Of a stretch of 64,000 bases of DNA, positions 53,882 through 62,731 are shown piece after piece (position 1 is the stretch's first letter; each line of letters opens with the position of its first letter). The stretch lies in assembly GCF_014851585.1 (NCBI RefSeq), contig NZ_JACVAB010000001.1, forward strand, positions 930,001 through 994,000, written 5' to 3'. This stretch comes from Agrobacterium sp. AGB01. GTDB lineage: Bacteria; Pseudomonadota; Alphaproteobacteria; Rhizobiales; Rhizobiaceae. A program made the position numbers and the translations under genes. The notes under the pieces were generated by a model. That model made no database searches and was not told the DNA's origin. It saw only the letters and a program-made list of their open reading frames with translations.

Positions 53882-54514
53882 ATGCCGCCTTTAATGTCTG
53901 CCAGCCTTGCCGGTTTTCTTTTGGGAGGTTCGCTGATTGTCGCAATCGGAGCCCAGAATGCCTTCATTCTGCGACAGGGGCTTATCCGCAATCATGTCTT
54001 CCTGCTGTGCCTGATCTGCGCGCTGTCCGACGCCTTACTGATTGCCGCAGGTGTTGCTGGCCTTGGAACGCTAGTGTCGCAGTCACCCATTTTGATTGCG
54101 GTGGTGACGCTGGGTGGTGCGCTCTTTCTGGCATGTTACGGTTTTCTGGCTTTCCGCCGTGCCTTGAAGCCGGGCGTCATGCAGGCAGATAATTCACGAG
54201 GGCTGGGCCTGCGCGCGGCGGTCATGACCTGCCTGGCATTCACCTTCCTTAACCCGCATGTCTATCTGGATACTGTGGTTCTGCTGGGCAGCCTGTCAGC
54301 GGCCTACGAGGGAAGTGCGCGTGTCGCCTATGGTGCAGGTGCGGTCGTCGCATCATTCGTGTGGTTTTTTGCCTTGGGATACGGCGCGCGTTATCTGGCG
54401 CCGTTATTTGCCCGTCCATCCGCCTGGCGTGTGCTGGATGCCATTATCGGCGTGGTCATGAGCCTCTTGGCTCTCAGTCTTCTGGTCCGGTTCGTAAAGC
54501 AATTCGTGCTGTAA
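53882..54514 (+). CDS. LysE/ArgO family amino-acid exporter
   Basis: A 210-residue membrane protein with six helices. SLIVAIGAQNAFILRQGLIR is the LysE/ArgO signature (GAQNAFVLRQG), with LICALSDALLIAAGVAGLG and AFTFLNPHVYLDTVVLLG also conserved. The family exports lysine and arginine, or other basic amino acids. Start ATG 53882; ATG 53894 is possible. No LysR-type regulator gene adjoins. The region upstream (53621-53881) shows no gene. Confidence 0.9.
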   Translation: MPPLMSASLAGFLLGGSLIVAIGAQNAFILRQGLIRNHVFLLCLICALSDALLIAAGVAGLGTLVSQSPILIAVVTLGGALFLACYGFLAFRRALKPGVMQADNSRGLGLRAAVMTCLAFTFLNPHVYLDTVVLLGSLSAAYEGSARVAYGAGAVVASFVWFFALGYGARYLAPLFARPSAWRVLDAIIGVVMSLLALSLLVRFVKQFVL

Positions 54515-54540
54515 AAGCAGTGGCGGCAGGAAAAGGTGCT

Positions 54541-54558
54541 GGCTCACCAGAGTGAGCC
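54541..54558. terminator. Short hairpin between lysE-type gene and small gene
   Basis: Perfect 7-bp stem GGCTCAC / GTGAGCC with loop CAGA, between the two convergent genes. No T-run; weak. Confidence 0.4.
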
Positions 54559-54576
54559 GGTATTCCTGCGGATCAA

Positions 54577-54717
54577 TCAGGCCTTTTTGGCCGGTGCTTG
54601 GGCTGGCTTGCTCTTCTGCATCATCGATGCGGCGGCAACAGCTTTCAGACCCAGTGGCTTGTAGTGGCTGTTCAGATCAGGTTTCGGCGTCGGGTTGGTA
54701 GTCTTGTTTTCACTCAT
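54577..54717 (-). CDS. Small hypothetical protein (46 aa)
   Basis: ATG 54717 is preceded by GGAGAG at a fitting distance, and the frame ends with TGA at 54577. The 46-residue product begins MSENKTTNPTPKPDLNSHYK, continues PLGLKAVAAASMMQ and ends in a basic Lys/Pro/Ala-rich tail (KSKPAQAPAKKA). It is soluble and probably partly disordered. No family recognised. The strong ribosome site and sensible composition are the support. Confidence 0.6.
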   Translation of the reverse strand: MSENKTTNPTPKPDLNSHYKPLGLKAVAAASMMQKSKPAQAPAKKA

Positions 54718-54889
54718 TGTCTCTCTCCTCGAATAGTCCATGGTCTTGATATTTGGCAGATTCGTTGCCGTGTTGTTTCATGACCAATCATGACAAATTC
54801 GAGGCGATTACAAATCAATTGAAGATTGCAGCCTGCGACAAATCGTGCGCGGATGCTGTCAATCTTCAATCAGAGGTACCTTTTTTCTC

Positions 54890-55753
54890 TCAGATACCGC
54901 GGTCTAGGCCGTCACCGCTATCGCCGTGACTGTCCTCTTCGATTGTCAGGGTGCCATAGCGCTTGTGCCAGACGCGGGCACTGAACGGCAGGAAGAGGAG
55001 ATAGGCTGCAACGGTCACCGCCAGCACTTCCCAGGTAAAGCTCATCAACAATGCAACATAGAGCACGACGATCAGCATCAGCGGCAGAACGATGTCGCGC
55101 CGAATACGGGTTTCGGATTTGCCAGACCATACCGGCAGGCGGCTGATCAACAGATAACCAATCAAAACTGTGTAAGCGCTGGCAACATAGGAAAAGGGCG
55201 CCGTTGGCGGCATGCCGAGAAAACCGAGATAGACCGGCAGCAATACCAAAAGTGCGCCCATCGGGGCTGGGACACCGACAAAGAATTCATTCTGCCAGGG
55301 TGCCTTGATTTCACGTTCAATCATCACGTTGAAACGTGCCAGTCTAAGGCCCGCGGCAATGACGTAGATCAGGGCGGCAATCCAGCCGAAGCTGCGGGCC
55401 TGATCCAGCATGAAGGCGTAGAGCACAAGCGCCGGCGCAACACCAAAATTGACGATATCGGCCAGCGAATCCATTTGTGCGCCGAACTTGGAGGTCGCCT
55501 TCATCATGCGGGCCACACGTCCGTCGATACCATCGAGGAACGCCGCCAGCAGAACCATGCCGACTGCCAATTCGAAGCGGTTTTCGAAGGCAAGCCTGAC
55601 ACCGCTAAGCCCCGCACAAATCGCCAGTACCGTGATCAGATTGGGAATGACCAGCCGCATGGGGATTTCCCGCAGGCGTGGCCCACGGGCATTATCCTGC
55701 CCATTCTCGTGTTTGCCGTTCGGTGCCGGTTCTGCGGGGGTAGAGGTTTGCAT
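54890..55753 (-). CDS. pssA: CDP-diacylglycerol--serine O-phosphatidyltransferase
   Basis: A 287-residue membrane enzyme making phosphatidylserine from CDP-diacylglycerol and serine. The CDP-alcohol phosphotransferase motif lies at 74-99: DGIDGRVAR, eight residues, then GAQMDSLAD with the last two Asp. A polar N-terminal tail precedes about eight helices. The type (membrane PssA, not the phospholipase-D-like enzyme) is usual in rhizobia. It lies 23 nt after psd; the two form the phosphatidylethanolamine pathway, an operon that in rhizobia also feeds methylation to phosphatidylcholine. Confidence 0.94.
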   Translation of the reverse strand: MQTSTPAEPAPNGKHENGQDNARGPRLREIPMRLVIPNLITVLAICAGLSGVRLAFENRFELAVGMVLLAAFLDGIDGRVARMMKATSKFGAQMDSLADIVNFGVAPALVLYAFMLDQARSFGWIAALIYVIAAGLRLARFNVMIEREIKAPWQNEFFVGVPAPMGALLVLLPVYLGFLGMPPTAPFSYVASAYTVLIGYLLISRLPVWSGKSETRIRRDIVLPLMLIVVLYVALLMSFTWEVLAVTVAAYLLFLPFSARVWHKRYGTLTIEEDSHGDSGDGLDRGI

Positions 55754-55776
55754 GAAGGCGTCCTTGCGGTTATCCG

Positions 55777-56475
55777 TCAGTTGCGGCGGCTGATGACCGG
55801 ACCCTTGGTCGCGGCAAATTCAGCGAGAACCGTTTCACCGGCAATGGCGGTCTGGCCGACAGACACGCGCGGCTCGGTGCCGGCTGGCAGGAAAACGTCA
55901 AGACGCGAACCAAAGCGGATAAGGCCAAAACGCTCACCGGCATCTACAGGCTCGTTTGGCTTGACCCAGCAGACGATACGACGGGCAACCATGCCGGCAA
56001 CCTGCACGACGCCGATCTGGCCGTGACGGGTTTCGATAACCAAACCGTTGCGCTCGTTGTCTTCGCTTGCCTTGTCGGCTTCAGCGTTGAGGAACAGGCC
56101 TGGGCGGTAGGCGATATTGACGATGCGGCCACGAACCGGTGCACGGTTCACGTGGCAGTTAAAGACGTTCATGAACACCGAGATGCGCAGCATCGGCTCT
56201 TTGCCAAGCTCCAACTCATGCGGCGGAACAACCATCTGGATTGCGGAAACCTTGCCGTCTGCCGGGCTGATGACGAGGTCATCATCCTGCGGCGTGACGC
56301 GCTCAGGGTCGCGGAAGAAGTAGGCGCACCACAGGGTCAAAACCAGACCAACCCAGAACAGCGGCTCGGCAATCCAGCCTAGCACCAGCGACGCCACGAA
56401 AAAGGCAGCGACGAAAACGTAACCTTCCTTATGGATCGGTACGATGGTGTTACGAATGGTATCGAACAGGTTCAT
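55777..56475 (-). CDS. psd: Phosphatidylserine decarboxylase proenzyme
   Basis: A 232-residue short-form Psd. Self-cleavage at Gly189-Ser190 in [10 protein letters not shown] gives the pyruvoyl cofactor. [14 protein letters not shown] and [16 protein letters not shown] are conserved. Two N-terminal helices anchor it in the inner membrane. The length fits the alphaproteobacterial/archaeal-like type, shorter than the E. coli enzyme. Immediately upstream of pssA in one operon: it decarboxylates the phosphatidylserine made by PssA. Confidence 0.95.
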   Translation of the reverse strand: MNLFDTIRNTIVPIHKEGYVFVAAFFVASLVLGWIAEPLFWVGLVLTLWCAYFFRDPERVTPQDDDLVISPADGKVSAIQMVVPPHELELGKEPMLRISVFMNVFNCHVNRAPVRGRIVNIAYRPGLFLNAEADKASEDNERNGLVIETRHGQIGVVQVAGMVARRIVCWVKPNEPVDAGERFGLIRFGSRLDVFLPAGTEPRVSVGQTAIAGETVLAEFAATKGPVISRRN

Positions 56476-56682
56476 AGGTATTTTTCTCCGATTTTTATAT
56501 TTCTTGCATGCCGCCCGGAAGCATCGATTGTTTCCAACGTGCGCGCCAAACCAGACCCATGCTGACTACAGGCAAAAGGCCGGATGGGCAATGCGTCAGA
56601 CCAAAGCATCAACGGTTTGTGTGTGCTCTGCCTGCGATAATAAGGGGATAATAGGGATTATCTCCCCATGTCGCAAATTACC

Positions 56683-56728
56683 GCATGTCTCCCAAAAGTG
56701 GTTTACCGGTTTTGGGGTAAAGACATGC
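56683..56728. repeat. RIME-like palindromic repeat, copy 1
   Basis: A 46-bp imperfect palindrome: outer arms GCATGTCT / AGACATGC, inner CCCAAAA / TTTTGGG. It differs from copy 2 (56750-56795) at two positions. This matches my memory of the Rhizobium-specific intergenic mosaic element core; the name rests on memory of the motif, not a search. Confidence 0.8.
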
Positions 56729-56749
56729 CGCAGACAAGAGCGCGGAGGC

Positions 56750-56795
56750 GCATGTCTCCCAAAAGTGGTTTCCCGGTTTTGGGATAAAGACATGC
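56750..56795. repeat. RIME-like palindromic repeat, copy 2
   Basis: Second 46-bp copy, in the same orientation, 21 bp after copy 1; 44 of 46 bases are the same. Both lie in the gap between the psd promoter region and the Atm1-type gene's stop. The rest of 56476-56835 shows no gene. Confidence 0.8.
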
Positions 56796-56835
56796 GGCAG
56801 GTCCGGCACAGGTCACGTTGCTGTCGCAAGGTGGT

Positions 56836-58725
56836 TCAGTGTGCCGGTGTTCCCCGGTCGACAATGCCGAGGTCGTCGGTCTCGCGCACCTGACGCAAGC
56901 GCTCTTCGGCACGGCTTGCTTCGCGCTGGCGATCCCACATTGATGCATAAAGACCATGGGCCGCGATAAGGTGAGGATGTGTTCCGCGCTCAACGATGCA
57001 ACCATCCTTCAGCACGATGATCTCGTCGGCATGAATGACCGTCGACAGGCGGTGCGCAATGACCAGTGTCGTGCGGTTTTGCGAGACGATATCCAGTGCA
57101 CTCTGGATTTCCTGCTCAGTATTGGTGTCGAGCGCCGATGTTGCCTCGTCAAGAATGAGGACAGGCGGAGCCTTGAGAATGGTTCTGGCAATGGCAACAC
57201 GCTGCTTTTCACCGCCTGACAGTTTCAGGCCGCGTTCGCCCACCATTGTCTCGTAACCCTGTGGCAAGCGTTCGATAAAGCCGCTGATCTGCGCGGCGTC
57301 AGAAGCAGCCTTCACGTCGCTGTCAGCGGCAGACGTGCGGCCGTAACGGATGTTGTAAGCAATCGTATCGTTAAACAGCACGGTGTCCTGCGGTACGATG
57401 CCAATGACGGAGCGTAGGCTCTTCTGCGTCACGTCACGGATTTCCTGCCCATCAATGGTGATCGTGCCATCCTGAATATCGTAGAAGCGATAAAGAAGTC
57501 GCGAAATGGTCGATTTGCCGGCCCCTGAAGGGCCAACAATTGCAATCGTCTTGCCAGCCGGCACGTCAAACGAAATGCCCTTGAGGATCGGACGGTCTGG
57601 GTCGTAGGCAAAATGGACGTCCTTGAAGGAAATCGCGCCACTGCCGATAATCAGTTCCTTGGCATGTGTGGCATCGGTAACTTCTGCTTCCACTTCCAGC
57701 AAATCAAACATCTGCTCGATGTCGGTCAGGCCTTGACGGATTTCGCGGTAGACGAAACCGATGAAGTTCAACGGCACGGATAGCTGCAACAACAGCGCGT
57801 TGATAAACACGAAGTCACCAATGCTCTGTTCGCCACGCTGTACGGCCAGTGCCGACATGACCATCATCACCATAGAGCCGATGCCGAAAATGACGCCCTG
57901 GCCGAAGTTCAGCCAGCCAAGCGACGTCCAGATGGCGGTCGCGGATTTTTCATACCGCGCCATCGCGCCGTCGAAACGGTTGGCTTCCATGTCTTCATTG
58001 CCGAAATATTTGACGGTCTCAAAATTGAGAAGTGAATCGATGGCCTTTGTATTGGCGTCGGTATCGCTGTCATTCATCGAACGGCGAATGCCAATGCGCC
58101 AGTCGCTGGCCTTCACCGTGAACCACACATAGGTCCAGACCGTGATGACTGTTACCAGCACATAGGTAAAGCCATAGGTCCACCACAGGATGACGGCGGT
58201 GAGCAGAAATTCGATGAAGGTCGGGGCGGTGTTGAGGATCGTGAACCGGACAATGGTTTCAATGCCCTTGGTGCCGCGCTCGATGATACGCGACAGGCCA
58301 CCTGTCTTGCGCTCCAGATGGAAGCGCAGGGACAACTGGTGCATGTGCACGAAGGTCTTGTAGGCAAGTTGGCGCACCGCGTGCTGGCCAACGCTGGCAA
58401 ACAGCGTATCGCGCAACTGGTTGAGGCCAACCTGTAACAGACGAGTAAAATTATAGGCGATGACGAGAGCGACCGCCCCCAGCAGAAATACCGGTAACAG
58501 GCTGGTCGCATCCTGTTTGCCATTCAGTGCATCTGTTGCCCATTTGAAGAAATAGGGAACAAGGATCAAAACCAGCTTGGCAGCAACAAGAAACAATGTG
58601 GCCCATACCACTCGCATCTTGAGGTCGGTTCTGCCATGCGGCCACATATAGGGCCACAGGTTCACCAGTGTGTTCAGCGGATTGCTGGAATCCGCGGAGA
58701 TAGTTTTTTTCTTGTCTTGCTGCAT
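56836..58725 (-). CDS. Atm1/HMT-type ABC exporter
   Basis: A 629-residue half-transporter: six-helix N-terminal domain (about 20-350) and ATPase domain with Walker A GPSGAGKST, signature LSGGEKQRVAIA, Walker B LILDEATSALD and switch His in VIAHRLSTV. The membrane block KTGGLSRIIERGTKGIETIV and NFETVKYFGNEDMEANRF are typical of Atm1/ABCB7, which export glutathione-linked sulfur/Fe-S precursors or heavy-metal adducts; the alphaproteobacterial NaAtm1 is the nearest characterised kind. It probably acts as a homodimer. Downstream of the LysM gene, with a hairpin in the gap. Confidence 0.93.
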   Translation of the reverse strand: MQQDKKKTISADSSNPLNTLVNLWPYMWPHGRTDLKMRVVWATLFLVAAKLVLILVPYFFKWATDALNGKQDATSLLPVFLLGAVALVIAYNFTRLLQVGLNQLRDTLFASVGQHAVRQLAYKTFVHMHQLSLRFHLERKTGGLSRIIERGTKGIETIVRFTILNTAPTFIEFLLTAVILWWTYGFTYVLVTVITVWTYVWFTVKASDWRIGIRRSMNDSDTDANTKAIDSLLNFETVKYFGNEDMEANRFDGAMARYEKSATAIWTSLGWLNFGQGVIFGIGSMVMMVMSALAVQRGEQSIGDFVFINALLLQLSVPLNFIGFVYREIRQGLTDIEQMFDLLEVEAEVTDATHAKELIIGSGAISFKDVHFAYDPDRPILKGISFDVPAGKTIAIVGPSGAGKSTISRLLYRFYDIQDGTITIDGQEIRDVTQKSLRSVIGIVPQDTVLFNDTIAYNIRYGRTSAADSDVKAASDAAQISGFIERLPQGYETMVGERGLKLSGGEKQRVAIARTILKAPPVLILDEATSALDTNTEQEIQSALDIVSQNRTTLVIAHRLSTVIHADEIIVLKDGCIVERGTHPHLIAAHGLYASMWDRQREASRAEERLRQVRETDDLGIVDRGTPAH

Positions 58726-58762
58726 GTTCTGGCTCCGACCACTGCCGAAAGGCCGACAGCAT

Positions 58763-58787
58763 AACGGCGGCTGTGATAGCCGCCGTT
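58763..58787. terminator. Hairpin between LysM and ABC exporter genes
   Basis: Perfect 10-bp stem AACGGCGGCT / AGCCGCCGTT, loop GTGAT, in the 121-nt gap downstream of the LysM gene. No T-run; may partly end transcription before the exporter gene. Confidence 0.6.
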
Positions 58788-58846
58788 GAGTGCGAAATAA
58801 GTGCTGAACTTGACGATTGCAATCCTACCGGAGGATTTTACCGCCC

Positions 58847-60862
58847 TTAGCCACCGGTCAAACGCTTGCGGTGCAGTTCTTCTGCATTCGGCAGTGCCTT
58901 GTCAGGCAGGCCGAAAATCTGGCCGGGCTCAATCAGGTCAGGGTTTTGGATCTGGTCCTGGTTGGCAAGGTAGATCGTGGTGTAACGAACGCCCTGTCCG
59001 TAAACGCGGCGGGAAATCTGCCACAGCGTATCACCACGGCGAATGATGACGGCATTTTCATTATGGGCAAGCGGTGCCTGCTCAAATGTCTTGGGGCCTT
59101 CATTGCTCTGTGGAACAGGCTCGGAGGTCAGTTCGGCAATGCGGGCTGCAAGACCTTCAAGGGCATTGCCGACGGCTCTTACGTCATTCGGCAGCTTGTC
59201 AAGAACAGCAGCAATCTCGCTGGCACGGTTTGCCGTTGTACCAACAAAAGCTGCGAAACCTGCCTCTGCAGAGGCCGCTGCACGGAACTCCGACAGGGAC
59301 TTCAGCGCAAACGAGGTGGCGGAACGAGCCGCAACCATCTGTTCCATCTGCGGTGTCTTGCCGTCAGCATATAGCGCCTGCAACAGACCGAATGCCTTGG
59401 CGACTTCTTCGCGCAGGTTCTTGAACACCGAAACATCGCTGAGCGGGCTTTCGGCGGCCGCTGTGCTGGTGGCCGCAGCAGCACCGGGCTGTACGGTCAC
59501 GGCAACCTGTTCGCCCTCCGGGCGTGCAAATGGAACATTGACTCGCACCAAAACCTTGCCGGTGCTGTCGAGCATTTCGGTGCTGACGGTGTGGTTGCCG
59601 ACGCTGAGATCAATCGTGCCTTCAACGACAAAGCTGCCAGACGCCAGCGTGGTTGTGGTGCCAATTTCCTTGTCATCCACCAGTGCGCGGATGGTAGAAC
59701 CGGCAGGAGCCGAACCGGCAACGAAAATCTTGTCGCCTTCGAATTCAACTGCGGTGACCTGAATAGCTGCCTTCTCGCTTGTGCCTGCATCGGTTGGCGC
59801 TGTTCCGTTAATTGCAGGTGGCTGTGCTGCAACTTCGTCGGAGCCGGCAGGAAGACCGGGCAGGGCCGCGGTTTCAGCTGGTGTTGCCGCTTCGCCCGTG
59901 GCAGGCGTGGCTGGTACGGTTGCTGCCGGTGTCTGCTCAGGCAGGGTCAGCAAGCGGCTCGCTTCGCCAGGCTTGGTGACCATGGCCAGCAGGTTGCCTG
60001 CCTTGTCTTTCGGAACAGAAACCGTGGCGATTTCATCAGACTGCAGAACCTTTCCGTCCTTGTCTGTGCTGCGCAAGATCAGCTGATGATCGCCAGGAGG
60101 CAGCGGATTGTCGAGAACGGCCGCAAAGTCTCCGCTCTGGCCGATGTCGGCCTTGGAGATGACCTGACCATTGTTGAGAATTTCGAGTACCGAACCGGCC
60201 TTGGCCTTGCCGGCGATAACGGCAGAGCCATCCGGCTCAACGCGCAGCACGTCAAACACCGGAAGGTCATTGGAAGACTGCTGGTTATCTGCCGGTGCCG
60301 CAGCAGGGGCAGATGTCGGCGCGACAGGTGCGCCATCATCGGTACCTGCAAAAATACCAGCCAGACGGCCGATCTGTGCGGCAGCATCCTTGGCGCTGAC
60401 TGGCAGCTGACGCAGGAACGTTCCAGCACGCTCGGCTGCTGCACGCGCCGTGGTGATCAGTTTGGATGTCGTGTCATCCAGTGTCTCGGGAATATCGACG
60501 TCAGACAGCTCCTTGAGCGCAGCTTCGACCTTGGTGCGGGCTGTGGCGTAGTCTGCATCAGACGGGATGGCGCCATTGGCAAACAGGCCGGTCATCTGGT
60601 TGATAGAATCCGTTGCAGAGGCCGCAAGGCGTGCAACCTTGTCGGCAACCTTGGAGGTTTCTTCCGCTGCATCGTTAAGAATATCGGACGCACTCTGGCC
60701 GCCCAATTCGACGGCATCCTTGACGGCAGTGCCCGCATTGTTGATGGCATCACCAATCGGCTTGCCGTCCTGCGATATCCGTGGAAGCACAAAGAACACC
60801 ATGAGCAACGTCGCTACCGCGAGCACGATAAGCGCCAGTAGGCCGGCCCGTTTGTTTTTCAT
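58847..60862 (-). CDS. LysM-domain envelope protein with Ala/Pro-rich linkers
   Basis: A 671-residue protein. N-terminal membrane anchor (LLALIVLAVATLLMVFFVLP), helical region about 25-150, an Ala/Pro-rich linker, then at least two repeated Ig-like segments (PVFDVLRVEPDGSAVIAGKA and AIQVTAVEFEGDKIFVAGSA, each followed by a GSxLEILNNG/GSTIRALVDD strand), further linker, and a C-terminal LysM domain (IIRRGDTLWQISRRVYGQGV, then YTTIYLANQDQIQNPDLIEP). LysM binds N-acetylglucosamine in peptidoglycan. No catalytic domain is seen, so it is a scaffold or anchor. Common in rhizobia as a single copy. Divergent from the LOG gene. Confidence 0.88.
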   Translation of the reverse strand: MKNKRAGLLALIVLAVATLLMVFFVLPRISQDGKPIGDAINNAGTAVKDAVELGGQSASDILNDAAEETSKVADKVARLAASATDSINQMTGLFANGAIPSDADYATARTKVEAALKELSDVDIPETLDDTTSKLITTARAAAERAGTFLRQLPVSAKDAAAQIGRLAGIFAGTDDGAPVAPTSAPAAAPADNQQSSNDLPVFDVLRVEPDGSAVIAGKAKAGSVLEILNNGQVISKADIGQSGDFAAVLDNPLPPGDHQLILRSTDKDGKVLQSDEIATVSVPKDKAGNLLAMVTKPGEASRLLTLPEQTPAATVPATPATGEAATPAETAALPGLPAGSDEVAAQPPAINGTAPTDAGTSEKAAIQVTAVEFEGDKIFVAGSAPAGSTIRALVDDKEIGTTTTLASGSFVVEGTIDLSVGNHTVSTEMLDSTGKVLVRVNVPFARPEGEQVAVTVQPGAAAATSTAAAESPLSDVSVFKNLREEVAKAFGLLQALYADGKTPQMEQMVAARSATSFALKSLSEFRAAASAEAGFAAFVGTTANRASEIAAVLDKLPNDVRAVGNALEGLAARIAELTSEPVPQSNEGPKTFEQAPLAHNENAVIIRRGDTLWQISRRVYGQGVRYTTIYLANQDQIQNPDLIEPGQIFGLPDKALPNAEELHRKRLTGG

Positions 60863-61019
60863 CCTTTGAGTCTCCGGATATGTCTCTTTTCTATCAATCG
60901 GAATTGCTAGCTTTTTCCACCCCTATACACAAGCGTTTGCAAGGGAAAACAGCGTTTTCGGGCAATTCATTCACCCATATTTTCTTGACGGATGACGAAA
61001 GGCATTGTTCCTTCGGTCC

Positions 61020-61640
61020 ATGACCAGTGAAAAACATTCGATTCGATCCATCTGCGTATATTGCGGCTCTCAACCCGGTCGTGATCCGGCCTATATGGAA
61101 GCCGGTCGCGCGCTTGGAAAAGCTATAGCCGACAACGGTCTTCGCCTCGTTTATGGCGGCGGCACAAAGGGCATAATGGGCGCCGTTGCAAGCGGCGTAC
61201 TCTCCAATGGTGGCGAAGTGACCGGTATTATACCGGAGTTTCTTGTCGACATGGAGGCGACCCGCCATTCTCTCGGACAATTGAACGAGTTGATTGTCAC
61301 CAAGGACATGCATGAACGCAAACACAAGATGTTTGAACGTTCAGACGCGTTCGTCACCTTGCCGGGCGGTGTTGGCACTTTGGAAGAGATCGTGGAGATC
61401 ATGACCTGGGCGCAACTTGGCCGTCACGCCAAACCGATGGTCTTTGCCAATATCAACGGTTTCTGGAATCCGATGCTGGAGCTTATTCGCCACATGCGCG
61501 ACGAAGGGTTCATTCACCGCGCCCATATGCTGAACCCGCTGGTGATTGACGAAATCAAGGATATCGTTCCGGCTATCATTGAACGGGCAACGGCACAGGC
61601 TAACCCGGATGGCGATAGCTCGGTTATCTCCCAGCTATAA
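61020..61640 (+). CDS. LOG/TIGR00730 family phosphoribohydrolase
   Basis: A 206-residue Rossmann-fold protein. RLVYGGGTKGIMGAVASGV binds phosphate; LPGGVGTLEEIVEIMTWAQL contains the PGGxGTxxE signature with the catalytic Glu. Members are cytokinin riboside 5'-monophosphate phosphoribohydrolases (LONELY GUY) or act on AMP-like nucleotides. In plant-associated bacteria this may release free cytokinins, but the same family is universal and partly housekeeping. Start ATG 61020; 61005 is possible. Monocistronic. Confidence 0.93.
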   Translation: MTSEKHSIRSICVYCGSQPGRDPAYMEAGRALGKAIADNGLRLVYGGGTKGIMGAVASGVLSNGGEVTGIIPEFLVDMEATRHSLGQLNELIVTKDMHERKHKMFERSDAFVTLPGGVGTLEEIVEIMTWAQLGRHAKPMVFANINGFWNPMLELIRHMRDEGFIHRAHMLNPLVIDEIKDIVPAIIERATAQANPDGDSSVISQL

Positions 61641-61658
61641 CAAGCACTTTACAAAAAT

Positions 61659-61690
61659 GACTTTCCTGCCTCGTGGAAGACAGGAAAGTC
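61659..61690. terminator. Terminator hairpin between LOG and rarD genes
   Basis: Ten-base-pair stem GACTTTCCTG / CAGGAAAGTC with a 12-nt loop. Read on the minus strand it is followed by ATTTTTG, so it ends rarD; for the LOG gene the T-run is weak. Confidence 0.8.
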
Positions 61691-61697
61691 TCATGCT

Positions 61698-62609
61698 TTA
61701 GCGGCCTTTGAGCTGCCGCAGCATGGCGAATGTATAAATCACCAATGCAGTCCAGATCAGGCAGAACGAGACCAGTTTGGCCGTGCTGAAATGTTCGTTG
61801 AACAGGAACACCGCAATCAGGAAGACGATGGTCGGCGCGATATATTGCATAATGCCGATGGTCGAAAGCTGCAGCAGCTTGGCGCCATTGCCGTAAAGCA
61901 TCAGCGGTATGGCCGTCACGGCACCAGCAACCAGAAGCAGGATCGTGTCACTGGAGCTATCGGCCAGGAAATGGCCGCTGCCCGTCATGCCAAGATAGAT
62001 CATGTAGCCAATGGCAGCCGGGCTGAGCAGCAGAACCTCGAGCAAAAAGCCCTGATTGGCGCCAACCGGCAGTGTCTTGCGGAAGAAGCCGTAAAAACCC
62101 CAAGAACATGTCAGGCCAAGCGCTACCCACGGCATGGTGCCAGCATCCCAGGTCAGGATCACGACGGCGACCGCGGCAAGAGAAATGGCTGCGATCTGCA
62201 TGGGAAGCAGACGTTCTTTCAGCAGCACCGCGCCGAGAAAGATGCTGAACAGCGGGTTGATGAAGTAACCCAGGGCCGCATCGATTGCGTGACCGGCACC
62301 AATCGCCCAGACATAAATGCCCCAGTTGATGGTGATCAGCGTTGCCGTCATGCAGGCAAGCAGAATGGTGCGCGGCGACCGAAAGGCCGCCTTGAGGTCC
62401 TTGGTCTGGCCCAGCACAATCAGCACGACGGCCGCAATGGGAATCGACCAGAGAACCCGGTGGGCCAGCACTTCTGCTGGTGAGATATGCGCCACTGCCT
62501 TGATGTAGAGCGGCAAAATACCCCACAGAAGATAGGCGCTCAACGCAAGGCTGAATCCGCGCGTGCTTTCGCTGCGTGGTGCAGCGGGGGTGATGCGTTC
62601 GATTTCCAT
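61698..62609 (-). CDS. rarD: EamA family transporter RarD
   Basis: A 303-residue ten-helix drug/metabolite transporter. SLALSAYLLWGILPLYIKAV and HRVLWSIPIAAVVLIVLG are RarD hallmarks, with INWGIYVWAIGAGHAIDAAL and LGYFINPLFSIFLGAVLLKE. Function in RarD (chloramphenicol sensitivity protein) is not settled. Start ATG 62609 with AGGAAA upstream; the frame extends to 62672 without similarity. Monocistronic with a terminator. Confidence 0.93.
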   Translation of the reverse strand: MEIERITPAAPRSESTRGFSLALSAYLLWGILPLYIKAVAHISPAEVLAHRVLWSIPIAAVVLIVLGQTKDLKAAFRSPRTILLACMTATLITINWGIYVWAIGAGHAIDAALGYFINPLFSIFLGAVLLKERLLPMQIAAISLAAVAVVILTWDAGTMPWVALGLTCSWGFYGFFRKTLPVGANQGFLLEVLLLSPAAIGYMIYLGMTGSGHFLADSSSDTILLLVAGAVTAIPLMLYGNGAKLLQLSTIGIMQYIAPTIVFLIAVFLFNEHFSTAKLVSFCLIWTALVIYTFAMLRQLKGR

Positions 62610-62731
62610 TGGGGTTTCCTGCCGGATTTTTTTATTGAGAACGCAATAGTCCAGTCCGGCAGAATAAGCCAATTCATTTCAGTGAACCATCGATCAGCAA
62701 AGCTTCACCGTGCTGACACACGTTCAGGCCG

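Noticed and set aside
54926..56026. 366-codon open frame opposite pssA and psd
   Set aside because: Spans two well-identified genes in antisense and shows no family features.
56683..56795. CRISPR-like array
   Set aside because: Only two palindromic units with a 21-bp spacer and no cas genes; fits an intergenic RIME-like repeat.
59591..60841. 416-codon open frame opposite the LysM gene
   Set aside because: Antisense shadow, Cys/Arg-rich with no domain; the LysM gene on the other strand has signal, repeats and a domain.
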